64,000 bases of DNA from Virgisporangium ochraceum (GCF_016863655.1 NZ_BOPH01000088.1:124001-188000); one strand, 5' to 3'; positions 1 to 8,435 are shown, numbered from the stretch's first letter. A program made the numbers and translations. The notes: generated by a model not told the origin, from the letters alone.

Positions 1-200
1 TGAACGGTCCATTCCTGCTGGTCACAAGGAGCGATTTGCGGGCGGCACCGGAACCACCCGACCGACCTCGTACGCCATAGCTCCAGGCGTTCCGGACCGC
101 GCGGGCCACCCCTGCTCGCGGCGCACCACGACCGCGCCGCCGAGCGCGACCGCCTCGACGTCAGAACGGCTGCTACCTGCGTTTTCGTGGGCCGTTCGGG

Positions 201-206
201 CAGACT
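201..206 (+). promoter_or_regulatory. Putative -10 box of leaderless XRE regulator gene
   Basis: CAGACT lies exactly 6 nt before the GTG at 213 and no Shine-Dalgarno sequence is present. The same spacing is seen with TAnnnT boxes before many genes of this window, and CAGGCT occurs at the same distance before the genes starting at 51553 (minus) and 61195. The first base departs from the TAnnnT consensus, so this is an inference from position. Confidence 0.35.
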
Positions 207-212
207 TGGGCC

Positions 213-1067
213 GTGGCGAGTCACGAGTTCGGTGCCGCGGTGCGCCAGTTGCGGGAGAGTACGGCTCCTGCGACTGTCGGGCTGCCGGTCGGCCGTCGGC
301 GGGTGCGGGGTTTGCGGCGGGAGGAGCTCGGCGAGCTCGCCGGGATGTCCGCGGACTACGTACGCCGGTTGGAGCAGGGGCGTAGCCATCCGTCGGCCGG
401 GGTGGTGAAGGCCATCGCACGGGCGTTGCGGGTCGGGCGGGCGGAGTACGAGCGGCTCTGTGCGCTGGCCGGGTACGCCGCCGTGGACGGGCAGGTGCCG
501 AACGAGGTCGGTCCGGGCGCGATGCGGCTGCTGGAGCGGTTCCCGGACACCCCGATGTTCGTCTCCGACGCGGCAATGAACCTGCTCGCCGTGAACCGCG
601 CGTTCCTGGCGCTGGGGCATTGGCACCTCAATGGGGACCCTTGGGAGTGGAACATCGCCTGGCGTACGTTCTGCGATCCGTTCGACGGTTTCAAGCAGTC
701 CGCGGCCGACGCGACGGACCACGAGTCGGTCCTCGTCGCCCAGTTACGCAGCGCGTTGCTGCGGTATCCCGCTGATGTGTCTCTTGCCGCGTTGGTGGAC
801 GAGATGCGCAGCCGGAGCCGCCCGTTCGACACCTTGTGGCGCGCGCCGCGACCGGTGAGCGCCTATGAGAGCAGTGCGGCGTTCATCCATCCCGAGGTCG
901 GCGCCGTCACGCTGGTCGGCAGCCTGCTCGCCGTCCCCGGCGACGATCTGGCGGCCCTGATGCTCACCGCGGCGCCGGGCTCGGCCGACGCCGCGCGTCT
1001 GGGTGAGATCGTCGGCGGCGCGGGGGAGCCGACCATCCTCAGGGTGGGCCAGTCCGGCCCAGGTTGA
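213..1067 (+). CDS. XRE-family regulator with MmyB-like C-terminal domain
   Basis: Cytoplasmic DNA-binding regulator of 284 aa, a normal length for this family. Residues about 8-75 form the helix-turn-helix, with the typical ELAGMSADYVRRLEQGR segment. Residues about 105-275 match the MmyB-like ligand-binding region (FPDTPMFVSDAAMNLLAVN, then an aromatic-rich stretch). In actinomycetes such regulators usually sit next to a short-chain, aldo/keto or zinc-type oxidoreductase and probably sense a small molecule. Here an oxidoreductase gene follows on the same strand 74 bases later. The GTG start is chosen because it opens the conserved N-terminus. A second member of the family lies at 20296-21153 with the same genomic logic. 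Ligand unknown. Confidence 0.9.
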   Translation: MASHEFGAAVRQLRESTAPATVGLPVGRRRVRGLRREELGELAGMSADYVRRLEQGRSHPSAGVVKAIARALRVGRAEYERLCALAGYAAVDGQVPNEVGPGAMRLLERFPDTPMFVSDAAMNLLAVNRAFLALGHWHLNGDPWEWNIAWRTFCDPFDGFKQSAADATDHESVLVAQLRSALLRYPADVSLAALVDEMRSRSRPFDTLWRAPRPVSAYESSAAFIHPEVGAVTLVGSLLAVPGDDLAALMLTAAPGSADAARLGEIVGGAGEPTILRVGQSGPG

Positions 1068-1141
1068 CCGCGCCGGATCCTGCGACGGTGAGTGACGTCG
1101 ACGGCAACGCGTCGACGGCGCTCACGGAAGCAGGTTCAGAG

Positions 1142-2080
1142 ATGAAGGCAGTGCGTTTTCACGAGTTCGGCGGTCCCGAGGTCCTGTGTTACGAGGACGT
1201 CGAGCAGCCCACGCCCGGCGCCGGTCAGGTCCGGATCCGCGTCGCCGCGACGTCGTTCAACGGTGTCGACGGCAACATCCGCGCGGGCTACATGCAGGGC
1301 CCGATTCCGGTCCAGCTGCCACACACCCCCGGCATCGACGTCGCGGGCACGGTCGACGCGGTCGGTGACGGCGTGGACGACGTCGCGGTCGGCGACCGGG
1401 TCATCGGATTCCTGCCGATGACGGCGCCCGGGGCGGCTGCGGAGTACGTCATCGCGCCGGCGGAGATTCTGACGGGGGCGCCGAAGAACATCCCGTTGGC
1501 CGACTCCGCCGCGTTCCCGCTGGTGGGCCTGACCGCCTGGCAGGCGTTGTTCGACCACGGCAAGCTGACCGCCGGTCAGCGGGTGCTGATCAACGGCGCG
1601 GGAGGAGCGGTCGGCGGATACGCCGTGCAGCTGGCCAAGGAGGTCGGTGCCCACGTGGTCGCCACGGCCAGCGCACGCAGCGCCGACCGGGTCAAAGCCG
1701 CGGGTGCCGACGAGGTGATCGACCACACCACTGCCGACGTGACCGCGGCGGTGGCCGAGCCGGTCGACCTCGTGGTCAACTTCGCGCCGGTCGCCCCGGA
1801 GCAGTTGGCCGCGCTGGTCACGCTGATCCGTGACGGCGGCACGCTCGTCAACACCACGGTCTGGATGCCCGCCCCGTCCGACGGGGAGCGCGGTGTGCGC
1901 GGCATCGACCTGTTCGTCCGCAGCGACGCCGACCAACTCGCCGACCTCGCCGCCCGTGTCGGCACCGGTGAGCTGCGCGTCGAGGTCGCCCAGCGGGTAC
2001 CCCTGGCGCAGCTCGCTGCCGTGCACGCCCAGGCCGCCGCCGGTCAGCTGCCCAGCGGCAAGACCATCGTCATCCTCTGA
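1142..2080 (+). CDS. NADP-dependent quinone-type oxidoreductase (MDR superfamily)
   Basis: Predicted 312-aa zinc-independent medium-chain dehydrogenase/reductase that would reduce quinones or enones with NADPH in the cytoplasm. The N-terminal GroES-like domain carries PHTPGIDVAGTVDAVG (around residue 60). The Rossmann fold carries GAGGAVGGYAVQLAKEVGA (around residue 155), followed by GADEVIDHT, the usual NADP-side segment. The zinc-binding cysteines of alcohol dehydrogenases are absent. The ATG at 1142 gives the family N-terminus MKAVRFHEFGGPEVL; an upstream in-frame TTG at 1064 would add unrelated residues. The gene lies between an XRE/MmyB regulator and a cupin in one direction, so it is probably a target of that regulator. 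Substrate not inferable. Confidence 0.9.
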   Translation: MKAVRFHEFGGPEVLCYEDVEQPTPGAGQVRIRVAATSFNGVDGNIRAGYMQGPIPVQLPHTPGIDVAGTVDAVGDGVDDVAVGDRVIGFLPMTAPGAAAEYVIAPAEILTGAPKNIPLADSAAFPLVGLTAWQALFDHGKLTAGQRVLINGAGGAVGGYAVQLAKEVGAHVVATASARSADRVKAAGADEVIDHTTADVTAAVAEPVDLVVNFAPVAPEQLAALVTLIRDGGTLVNTTVWMPAPSDGERGVRGIDLFVRSDADQLADLAARVGTGELRVEVAQRVPLAQLAAVHAQAAAGQLPSGKTIVIL

Positions 2081-2105
2081 CACATCTTTCGAAGGAGCCG
2101 CAGCA

Positions 2106-2606
2106 ATGATCCCCGACGACGATCCGAACCGTTCGCTGACCGTGGCGCACCCGGACGATCCGGGCACCACGTACGTCTCGCTGGTCGGCAACACGTACGC
2201 CATGCTCATCACCGGCGAGCAGACCAACGGACAGTACTGCCTGATCGACATGCGGGTGCCCGACGGCGGCGGCCCGCCGCCGCACCGCCACGACTTCGAG
2301 GAGATGTTCACCATCCTTGAGGGCGAGGTCGAGTTCATGTTCCGCGGCGAGAGGCACACCGTGCGGGCAGGGTCGACCATCAACATCCCGGCGAACGCGC
2401 CGCACAACTTCCGCAACGTCTCGGGCGCGGCGGCCCGCATGCTCTGCATGTGCACGCCCGCCGGCCAGGACGAGTACTTCCTGCGCATCGGCGACGTGAT
2501 CGCCGGCAAGGACGCCCCGCCGCCCCGGCTGTCGCCGGACGAACTCGCCGAACGCCGCCGACGCGCGGCCGAGCTGGCATCGACGTACCGCAGCGAGTTC
2601 CTGTAG
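2106..2606 (+). CDS. Single-domain cupin protein
   Basis: A 166-aa protein with one conserved cupin barrel. Motif 1 is PPHRHDFEEMFTILEGE, giving the two His and the Glu of the metal site. Motif 2, IPANAPHNFRN, gives the third His, so a metal-binding cupin is likely. The ATG at 2106 follows AAGGAG at 2092-2097, 25 nt after the oxidoreductase stop, and the two are surely cotranscribed. Small cupins beside MDR oxidoreductases are often isomerases, dioxygenase-like enzymes or regulators of aromatic/quinone metabolism. The exact reaction cannot be read from the sequence. The C-terminal tail (last 30 aa) is charged and helical. Confidence 0.85.
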   Translation: MIPDDDPNRSLTVAHPDDPGTTYVSLVGNTYAMLITGEQTNGQYCLIDMRVPDGGGPPPHRHDFEEMFTILEGEVEFMFRGERHTVRAGSTINIPANAPHNFRNVSGAAARMLCMCTPAGQDEYFLRIGDVIAGKDAPPPRLSPDELAERRRRAAELASTYRSEFL

Positions 2607-2964
2607 GCCGGGCACGCGCCGGAACCATCGCTCGCCGCGGCAGGTGTGTGACGCCCGGTCTTCGTACAGGCGCGCACATCTGGCCGAGATCAGTGCATCC
2701 GATCTTGGTTCCAGCCAAGACGAAGACCTCGTCTGTCATCGATCAATCGCTGAAGCGAGTCCTGTGCTGGCCGACCTTTCGGGACAGCTTTGGATTTCAC
2801 TCTTCGGCAAGTTCCCGCAGGACGAGGTCTAGCAGTTCAGTGGGTGAGTCAGTGACTTCAGCCCGGTACCTGGCTGCGATGGTCCGGCAGGGACAGGATG
2901 GTCTTCGAACGGTACCTCTGACCGCTCGCTATTGATCAATTGCTCTGCCGTTCGGCGCTATTGT
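2607..2964 (+). other. Gene-poor interval
   Basis: About 360 bases between the cupin gene and an Hsp70 remnant. No reading frame here has recognisable similarity. A 62-codon frame at 2644-2832 has weak coding character only. The stretch is less GC-rich than its neighbours and contains AT-containing runs such as ATCGATCAATCG, consistent with decayed or acquired DNA. Confidence 0.5.
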
Positions 2965-3526
2965 CGCGTCCGGCCGGTGATTTTCGACGGATCGGAGCTC
3001 TTGCCGTCGGCGGTGTTCCTCGGCTCCGACGGCGAGATGCTGACCGGTCGCGACGCCCTGGACGCCGCGCGGACGGCGCCGGATCGGTTCGAGCCGCACC
3101 CGAAACGGTGCGTCGACGACCGCGCGGTCCTGCTCGGCGGTGTCGAGGTGACGGTGGTCGATCTGCTGGCGGCGCCGTTGCGGCGGGTGGCCGCTGAGGC
3201 CCCCTGGGATCCGGACGCCGCGGCCGGCTCGGTGACGGTGACCTGCCCTGCTGGGTGGGCGGCCACACGACAGGGGTCGCTGACCGCTCACCGGACCCAT
3301 CCTGCCGGACTTTGCCGATGCGCGATGTGCGCGTCCACCGGTACCTATCACGTGATCCGGCGTGACGACCCGGCGGACGAGCCGCCCCGGCTGGTCGACA
3401 CGCGCACTGGCGAGGTCCGTCGAGACGGGTGCCACCGTTCTGGAAGACGCCGACGGGGACGGGGTGTTGGTGGCGTGTCCCGACGCGGGTTGCGGGCCGG
3501 GACGGCCGCTATATAGAGTACGATAA
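2965..3526 (+). pseudogene. Hsp70-like ATPase remnant joined to a Cys-rich tail
   Basis: The frame from about 2965 to 3285 matches the early nucleotide-binding domain of the intact Hsp70-like protein at 46484-48421 in this window. The two share FDGS.LLPSAV, the TGRDA segment, PKR with a following (V)D, and a VDL.AA.LRRVA helix. The first phosphate loop (DFGTST in the intact copy) is missing, so the 5 prime end is deleted. Downstream the frame runs into a Cys-rich part (CRCAMC, later CPDAGCG after a frameshift near 3415). The shifted frame stops at TAA 3524-3526, overlapping the ATG of the PadR gene. There is no plausible start and no ATPase core, so it is a fragment. The Cys-rich tail may come from another gene. 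Confidence 0.75.
3514..3519 (+). promoter_or_regulatory. -10 box for leaderless PadR gene
   Basis: TAGAGT ends 6 nt before the ATG at 3526, with no ribosome site. It lies inside an AT-rich patch (CTATATAG at 3510-3517), rare in this GC-rich DNA, which could also serve as the PadR autoregulatory operator. Confidence 0.5.
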
Positions 3527-3855
3527 TGCGACTGACGCTGCAGGTTCAGTTAACCCTGCGGGCCATGCTCGATGAGCTCGACCGCGAACTGTACGGACTG
3601 GAGCTCGTTGAGGCTACCGGCCTGCCCCCCGGAACGATCTATCCGATCATGGCAAGGCTGGAGAGCGCTGGTTGGGTGTCCAGCCGCTGGGAGGAGATCG
3701 GTCAGGAGGCCAAGGGTCGTCCTCGGCGGCGGTACTACCGCCTCTGCTCGGGCGGCATCGTGCAGGCGCGAGCCGCGTTGGCGTCTAGCGACGCGCGTCG
3801 CCAGGCCCGCGCTCGCGGCCCGATCGGCGACGTCCTGCCGGGAGCGACGGGATGA
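3526..3855 (+). CDS. PadR-family transcriptional regulator
   Basis: A 109-aa winged-helix repressor of the short PadR type. The recognition and wing region is GLPPGTIYPIMARLESAGWV, followed by the basic wing GRPRRRYYRL. The C-terminal dimerisation helix is short. The stop overlaps the start of the next gene (ATGA at 3852), the standard arrangement in which a PadR protein is translated together with the membrane protein it controls. A leaderless start is likely (box at 3514-3519). It probably represses its own operon, which continues through DUF3105 and DUF305 genes; the effector is unknown. Confidence 0.88.
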   Translation: MRLTLQVQLTLRAMLDELDRELYGLELVEATGLPPGTIYPIMARLESAGWVSSRWEEIGQEAKGRPRRRYYRLCSGGIVQARAALASSDARRQARARGPIGDVLPGATG

Positions 3856-4748
3856 GCATCCAGACCGTGGTGCTGGGGATCGCGTCGATCGTGCTGCCAC
3901 GGCGTCACCGCGCACGCTGGCGCGAAGAGGCGTCGGCCGTACTCATCGGGGTCTCGGGGGTGCGGCGCTTGTGGTACACCCTGGACACTGTCCTCAAGGT
4001 GCCGATCCTCGCGCGACAACACCGACGCGAACAGACCGGTGGACAGCCGACCAGCCTGCCGGGCCGACAGCTTTCGGCGGTGGTGGGCGCCGCGCTGCTC
4101 GCGTCTGCGTTGGCGGCGGCCGCCGACCTGCTGAGCGTGCTGCGCCTGCTGCGCGGGCCAGGCCCGACCGGGGCCGATGTCTTCTTCGAGGTGCCCGACG
4201 GACTGCCGGTGATTGGGATGCCGGATCCTTTGCGGTACCTGCTTGTGTCCGGTGGGCTGGTTGCGCTGATGGCCACACGGTCGTTCCGCTCAGCACAGCG
4301 GCCCGGCGGAGGGGTGCAGTACGCGCACTCGGGCGCGGTACTCATCACGGTGTTCGTCGGCACCGGGCCGCTCGTCGGCTGGATCCTCGCGAGAGCCCTG
4401 TACCTTCCGGTCGTGGCGCTCGTCGCCAACGTGCTCCCCGGCGTGTGGCTGGCCACGGTCTGCGCCTTGGCGCTGCGACGTCGCACCGGACCCTGGCCAC
4501 TAGCCGTGGTCGGCGCCATCGCCGGGCTGGCGCCGATCGGCGTGCTGGTCGCTCTGCCGCTGGTACACGTGATAGCTGGGCAACAGCCATTGCCGTTCCT
4601 GGTCGTTCACGGGTTGCCGCTGGTAACGATGTCGACCTACGTCATCTGGTCCGCGTGGGCGGGCGTCCGGCTCCTCCTCGGCCGGCAGGATCTGCTCATG
4701 GCCCGCCCGCCCGGCCCTGCCGGCCTGCAACCCGACGAGGCGCGATGA
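3852..4748 (+). CDS. Polytopic membrane protein, PadR-coupled
   Basis: A 298-aa integral membrane protein of unknown function. The N-terminus is cytoplasmic and basic (LPRRHRARWREEASA, around residue 15), a segment often seen in membrane partners encoded directly after PadR regulators. About six hydrophobic helices follow, for example around residues 75-100, 135-150, 165-185, 195-215, 225-250 and 255-275. No transporter or enzyme motif is visible. It overlaps the PadR gene by ATGA and the DUF3105 gene by ATGA, so translation of all three is coupled. Function is inferred only as a regulated membrane component. Confidence 0.8.
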   Translation: MSIQTVVLGIASIVLPRRHRARWREEASAVLIGVSGVRRLWYTLDTVLKVPILARQHRREQTGGQPTSLPGRQLSAVVGAALLASALAAAADLLSVLRLLRGPGPTGADVFFEVPDGLPVIGMPDPLRYLLVSGGLVALMATRSFRSAQRPGGGVQYAHSGAVLITVFVGTGPLVGWILARALYLPVVALVANVLPGVWLATVCALALRRRTGPWPLAVVGAIAGLAPIGVLVALPLVHVIAGQQPLPFLVVHGLPLVTMSTYVIWSAWAGVRLLLGRQDLLMARPPGPAGLQPDEAR

Positions 4749-5551
4749 GCGTCCGCTCCAAGGGAGGCGAGCAGCGCCGCCCGTCCACGGCCCGCACCGG
4801 CAGGAAGGCCGCCGGCGGCAAGGCCGGTGCCGCCAAGGACGGTCGGGGCGGCGGGCCGCGCCCGACCGCATCGGTCAGGATCAAACCGGGCCGCGACTCG
4901 AGGTTGATCTCGTTATTCGTCGCCGTCGGGCTGGTCGCCGCCGGCATCATCGGGTATGGCGCCTACGCGGTCTACCGGAACAGCATCGGCTGGCAGGACC
5001 GGGCGGCGGCGATCGACGGCATAGTGAACTACCGGGCCAAGGATCCGAAGGCGCCCGACTACGTCGACCCGAGGCCGAGTGCCTACGGCCATGTGGAGGG
5101 CACCGTGCAGTACCCGGTGCAGCCACCGGTCGGCGGCCGGCACAACGCGGCATGGCAGCGCTGCCAGGGCGACGTCTACGACACGCCGATCGCCAGCGAG
5201 CACGCCCTGCACAGCCTGGAGCACGGCGCGGTCTGGATCGCCTTCCGGCCCGACCTGCCCAAGGACCAGGTCGAGGCGCTGGCCGCCAAGGTACGCGGCA
5301 ACGACCATATGCTCATGAGCCCGTTCGAGGGGCTCGACCGCCCGATCTCCCTCCAGGCATGGGGTTACCAGCTCAAGCTGGACAACGCACGCGACGGCCG
5401 GATCGGCGAGTTCATCCGGGCACTACGGGTGAATGCCTCGACCGAGGGCAACGCGACCTGCTCGACGGGCAACTATGTGAACGTCACCGGCACCACGCCG
5501 CGTAACATGCCGGCGCCGCAGGACCAGCAGCAGCAACAACCGGGCGGCTGA
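4745..5551 (+). CDS. DUF3105 membrane-anchored protein
   Basis: A 268-aa protein with a lysine/arginine/glycine-rich cytoplasmic N-terminus (residues 1-55), one transmembrane helix (about 57-80) and an extracytoplasmic DUF3105 domain (about 100-245). Characteristic residues are HVEGTVQYPVQPPVGGRHN, the conserved HSLEHGAVWI box and two cysteines (AWQRCQGD and NATCSTGNY). The tail ends in a glutamine run (QDQQQQQPGG). DUF3105 proteins regularly occur beside DUF305 proteins, as here, and the His/Cys pattern suggests metal handling at the cell surface. That role is inference, not demonstrated by the sequence. Confidence 0.9.
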   Translation: MSVRSKGGEQRRPSTARTGRKAAGGKAGAAKDGRGGGPRPTASVRIKPGRDSRLISLFVAVGLVAAGIIGYGAYAVYRNSIGWQDRAAAIDGIVNYRAKDPKAPDYVDPRPSAYGHVEGTVQYPVQPPVGGRHNAAWQRCQGDVYDTPIASEHALHSLEHGAVWIAFRPDLPKDQVEALAAKVRGNDHMLMSPFEGLDRPISLQAWGYQLKLDNARDGRIGEFIRALRVNASTEGNATCSTGNYVNVTGTTPRNMPAPQDQQQQQPGG

Positions 5552-5560
5552 CGAGCGGAC

Positions 5561-6277
5561 ATGAGGTGGCGAACGGGGCGCGGACGAACGGCCGCCACCG
5601 AGGCGACCACGGCCACCGAGGTGGACGGGGACGGCGGTCCCGTCGCCGCCGTGACCGGCGGAGACGGGCGCGGCAAGCGGTTCGGCACCGTCGCCCTCGC
5701 GCTCGCCATCGCGGTGGGGCTGCTGCTTGGGTACCTTGCCGGCCTACTCACGCCGGGCATGCGCGCCCCTGGCGACGACTCGGCCGAGGCCGGCTTCACC
5801 CGTGACATGATCACGCATCACTCGCAGGCCATCGACCTCGCGATGGTCGCCTTCCAGCAGGGCCAACTGCCCGAGGTGCGCACACTGGGACTCGACATCG
5901 CGCTCGGGCAGCAGACCCAGGTCGGCACGATGTACCGCTGGCTCGAAGAGTGGAAGTTGCTCCCGACCGGTCCCCGGCCACCCATGGCGTGGATGCCGGA
6001 CGGCGCCAGCGCGCTGGTGAACGGCCTGATGCCCGGCATGGCCACCGACGACGAGTTGCACCGGCTCTACGGGTCGACCGGCAAGGATTTCGACGTCCTC
6101 TTCCTCCAGCTCATGCTGCGCCATCACCTCGGCGGCATCCACATGGTCGACGGTGTGCTGGAGCAGTCCGCCCGGGACGAGGTCGTGGTGCTCGCGACCA
6201 GGATGAAACAGGGCCAGCAAGCCGAGATCGAGGTGCTGCGGAACCTGCTGACGAAGCTGGGCGCCAAACCGCAGTAA
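5561..6277 (+). CDS. DUF305 (ferritin-like) metal-associated secreted protein
   Basis: A 238-aa protein with a short cytoplasmic segment, one signal-anchor helix (about residues 42-62) and a DUF305 four-helix bundle. The hallmark motifs are FTRDMITHHSQAIDLA, a Met-rich MPGMATDDEL segment and LMLRHHLGGIHM. Conserved His/Met residues in this family are linked to copper or other metal binding outside the membrane. It starts nine bases after DUF3105 and closes the PadR operon. The pair DUF3105-DUF305 recurs in actinobacteria, so the operon is probably a small cell-envelope metal or redox stress module. Confidence 0.9.
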   Translation: MRWRTGRGRTAATEATTATEVDGDGGPVAAVTGGDGRGKRFGTVALALAIAVGLLLGYLAGLLTPGMRAPGDDSAEAGFTRDMITHHSQAIDLAMVAFQQGQLPEVRTLGLDIALGQQTQVGTMYRWLEEWKLLPTGPRPPMAWMPDGASALVNGLMPGMATDDELHRLYGSTGKDFDVLFLQLMLRHHLGGIHMVDGVLEQSARDEVVVLATRMKQGQQAEIEVLRNLLTKLGAKPQ

Positions 6278-6309
6278 CCGCGCTCTCTCCGGTAGGCGCC
6301 GTTGCGTTC

Positions 6310-6620
6310 GTCGATCAGGAGGCGCGTTTGAGCTGGTTGCGGCCGGCTTCAGAGGGCGGAGGCGAGTTGGCTGTACGCCGCCGGGACGCGCAGTCCGCAT
6401 GGGGCGTCCAGTCCGAGCTCGTAACGTCCTCGGCGACGGTTCTGCATGAAGGCTGCCCGGCAGATGATCGTCTGCGCAGTCCGGTCGGTGCGTGTTGTAT
6501 CTTCGCGATCCCCAGCCCTGGCCGGTCGGCCCGCCACTGCGTCAGTGTCGGCTCGATCAGCGCCCACCGGGCATCGGACAGGTCGGTACGGCACTGCCGT
6601 CGCGCAGCAGAAGTCACCCG
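6310..6620 (-). pseudogene. IS5-type transposase remnant
   Basis: On the minus strand near 6590 the sequence reads RTDLSDARWALIEPTLTQWR, the standard N-terminal opening of IS5-group (IS4/IS5 superfamily) DDE transposases. After about 25 residues similarity fades. A second frame a little downstream has an FMQNRRRGRYEL-like segment reminiscent of the conserved tryptophan/glutamine helix. There is no catalytic DDE core, no inverted repeats and no full frame. It fills the 6280-6720 gap between DUF305 and the hydrolase and marks past insertion followed by decay. Confidence 0.6.
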
Positions 6621-6792
6621 AATCCGATACCAGCACCGATCATCGATGTGTGGGATGACCCTCGAAACAACTTTCGCCGTTTCCATACCTAATCATCCAG
6701 TGAAGGGATCATGCCCTCTGAGCGGATTTGCCTCCGTCCGTGCGTGCGGGTGCACGGTCGCGCCGGGTGGAGGGGGTGGGAGTCTGGATATT

Positions 6793-7668
6793 GTGGGGGA
6801 GGTGTTTCGGGCTGCTGCGGTTGACGGGTTTCGGCTTGCGTATGGGCGGACGGGATCCGGTCCGCCTGTGGTGTTGCTCCACGGCTGGCCGAGTGACAGG
6901 ACCGAGTACCGCGATGTCGTCCCGCTTCTGCCGGCGGCCGATGTGGTGGTACCCGACCTGCGCGGGTTCGGCGGCTCCGACAAGCACCTGGTCGATCCGG
7001 ACATCGGGTACTGCGCCGATGCGCAGGCCCGCAGCGTTGTCGCCCTGATCGAGGAGCTGGGGCTTGACCGGCTGGTCCTCGGCGGGCACGACATCGGCAG
7101 CAGGGTCGCCCAGGCCGTCGCACGCCAACGCCCGGATCTGATCCGGGCGTTGGTACTGACGCCGCCGCTGCCGGGCATCGGCGAGCGGATCCTGGCGCCG
7201 GCGGCGCAACGGGAGTTCTGGTACCTCAATTTCAACCGGCTCCCGGTCGCGGACAAGCTGATCGATGGCTGCCCGGACGCTGTGCGCGACTATCTGCGCC
7301 ACTTCTGGACGCACTGGTCCGGCCCGGGGTTCGCGGTTCCCGACGAGCACCTCGACCGTCTCGTTTCACGATATGCCGAACCGGGCGCGTTCACCGCGTC
7401 TGTCGGCTGGTACCGGGTTGGTGGTGGAGGGCTCGCCCGAGTGGTGGCCGAGCGGCCACCCCCGCCGGCAGAGCGGATCGCCGTGCCGACCACGGTGCTG
7501 TGGCCCGACCACGACCCTCTGTTTCCGACCAGCTGGTCCGATCGGCTGGACCAGTTCTTCGCCGACGCCCAGATCCAACGTATCGATAGCGGACATTTCG
7601 TACCACTGGAGCGCCCGCACCAGTTCGCTGCCGCAGTGGCGGCCGCCACGAATACACCGTCGGCGTGA
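6793..7668 (+). CDS. Alpha/beta hydrolase, epoxide-hydrolase/dehalogenase type
   Basis: Predicted 291-aa cytoplasmic alpha/beta hydrolase. The oxyanion-hole motif is LLHGWPSD. The nucleophile elbow is GGHDIGS, with aspartate rather than serine, as in epoxide hydrolases and haloacetate dehalogenases. A late acid WPDHDPLF and the catalytic-His segment DSGHFVPLERP complete the triad. The cap region contains FWTHWSGPG. The GTG at 6793 is preceded by GGGAG at 6778-6782; a GTG at 6802 is an alternative. Upstream reading through the transposon remnant is not part of the protein. It stands alone, with no cofactor genes nearby. Substrate unknown. Confidence 0.85.
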   Translation: MGEVFRAAAVDGFRLAYGRTGSGPPVVLLHGWPSDRTEYRDVVPLLPAADVVVPDLRGFGGSDKHLVDPDIGYCADAQARSVVALIEELGLDRLVLGGHDIGSRVAQAVARQRPDLIRALVLTPPLPGIGERILAPAAQREFWYLNFNRLPVADKLIDGCPDAVRDYLRHFWTHWSGPGFAVPDEHLDRLVSRYAEPGAFTASVGWYRVGGGGLARVVAERPPPPAERIAVPTTVLWPDHDPLFPTSWSDRLDQFFADAQIQRIDSGHFVPLERPHQFAAAVAAATNTPSA

Positions 7669-7690
7669 GCGACCCCCACCTGGCTCGACT

Positions 7691-7745
7691 TCCGGATCTG
7701 CCGCGGACATCGCGGCCTTGCTGATCTGCCACGCTCCGCGCGTTG
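7691..7745 (+). repeat. 28-bp palindromic intergenic repeat, copy 1
   Basis: About two units of GATCTGCCGCG-N5-CGCGGCCTTGCT: the first has loop GACAT between GCCGCG and CGCGGC, and the second is degenerate. It lies between a hydrolase gene and the SUKH gene. It belongs to the same family as the elements at 8750, 10507, 11242, 12328, 17367, 18858, 25042 and 25254. Confidence 0.65.
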
Positions 7746-7776
7746 AATGATGCGCCGTCGTGTGGTCGGCGGCGGC

Positions 7777-7782
7777 TAGGAT
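7777..7782 (+). promoter_or_regulatory. -10 box for leaderless SUKH gene
   Basis: TAGGAT lies 8 nt before GTG 7791; no Shine-Dalgarno sequence. An identical TAGGAT box lies 7 nt before the GTG of the gene at 8449. Confidence 0.5.
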
Positions 7783-7790
7783 CTTTGATC

Positions 7791-8348
7791 GTGGCGGCGA
7801 ACGTCCTCTCGAACGCTCCTGATTTTGCGTCGTTGTCGGCATGGGCTGGACCTGGACGGGTGATCCGGGCCGAGGCGTCGCAGGTGACGGACTGGCGTCT
7901 GCCCGAGGTCCAGAAGACGACGTTGACGTCGTGCGGTGTGCCGCTGCTGGACGACATCGTGGAAGAGACCGTTTTGGAAGCGTCGTCGCAGGACGGGACG
8001 TACCACCTTGCCCGGAGTAGGAGCTTCCTACACTCGCCTGGTCAAACCTATTTCGCCGAGCCGGGGGCAGGGCGGGTTCACGTGCTCGAGCCGCTGACGG
8101 GACGGGTCAGCTTCGTGAACTCGTCGATCGTCCACTGGCTGTGGTCGCTGCACCTGGTCGGTACCTGGGTCTTGAACTCGGCGGCGCTTCAGGCGTGGGA
8201 CCAGGACGAAGCGATGGAAGACGTCGCAGTCGCCGAACTCGCCGACCTGCTGGAGCGGATCAGACTCCTCGACCCGGAGGCCTACGGCAAGGTCGGCGAC
8301 CACGAAACCCACTTCTGGCCGGGAGTTCTCGACCGCTGGTTGTACTGA
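7791..8348 (+). CDS. SUKH-4-like immunity protein
   Basis: A 185-aa soluble protein with the SUKH (SMI1/KNR4-like) fold pattern of the SUKH-4 group. There is an N-terminal helix followed by CGVPLLDDIV, a strand-rich middle with TGRVSFVNSSIVHWLWSLHL, and a C-terminal helix. SUKH proteins neutralise nuclease or deaminase toxins of contact-dependent and RHS systems. No toxin gene is next to it, so it would be an orphan immunity gene kept against foreign strains. The start at GTG 7791 fits a leaderless promoter; TTG 7785 is possible. Residue identity to SUKH-4 is by pattern only. Confidence 0.65.
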   Translation: MAANVLSNAPDFASLSAWAGPGRVIRAEASQVTDWRLPEVQKTTLTSCGVPLLDDIVEETVLEASSQDGTYHLARSRSFLHSPGQTYFAEPGAGRVHVLEPLTGRVSFVNSSIVHWLWSLHLVGTWVLNSAALQAWDQDEAMEDVAVAELADLLERIRLLDPEAYGKVGDHETHFWPGVLDRWLY

Positions 8349-8435
8349 CAACCACAGCGCGCGTACACGACACCAGAGTGCCCACGGCGGCTTGACCGGG
8401 TGCACGCACATGCCGCTGTTCATGCGCGACCGGGT

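Noticed and set aside
22..175. Minus-strand scrap reading SDVEAVALGGAVVV
   Set aside because: It recalls the start of nucleotidyltransferase domains, but only about ten residues fit and no other motif follows; too weak to list.
1136..2677. Minus-strand frame of 513 codons
   Set aside because: Antisense to the oxidoreductase and cupin genes, which carry family motifs.
2644..2832. 62-codon plus frame after the cupin gene
   Set aside because: Coding character is weak and nothing is recognised; it lies in a less GC-rich interval.
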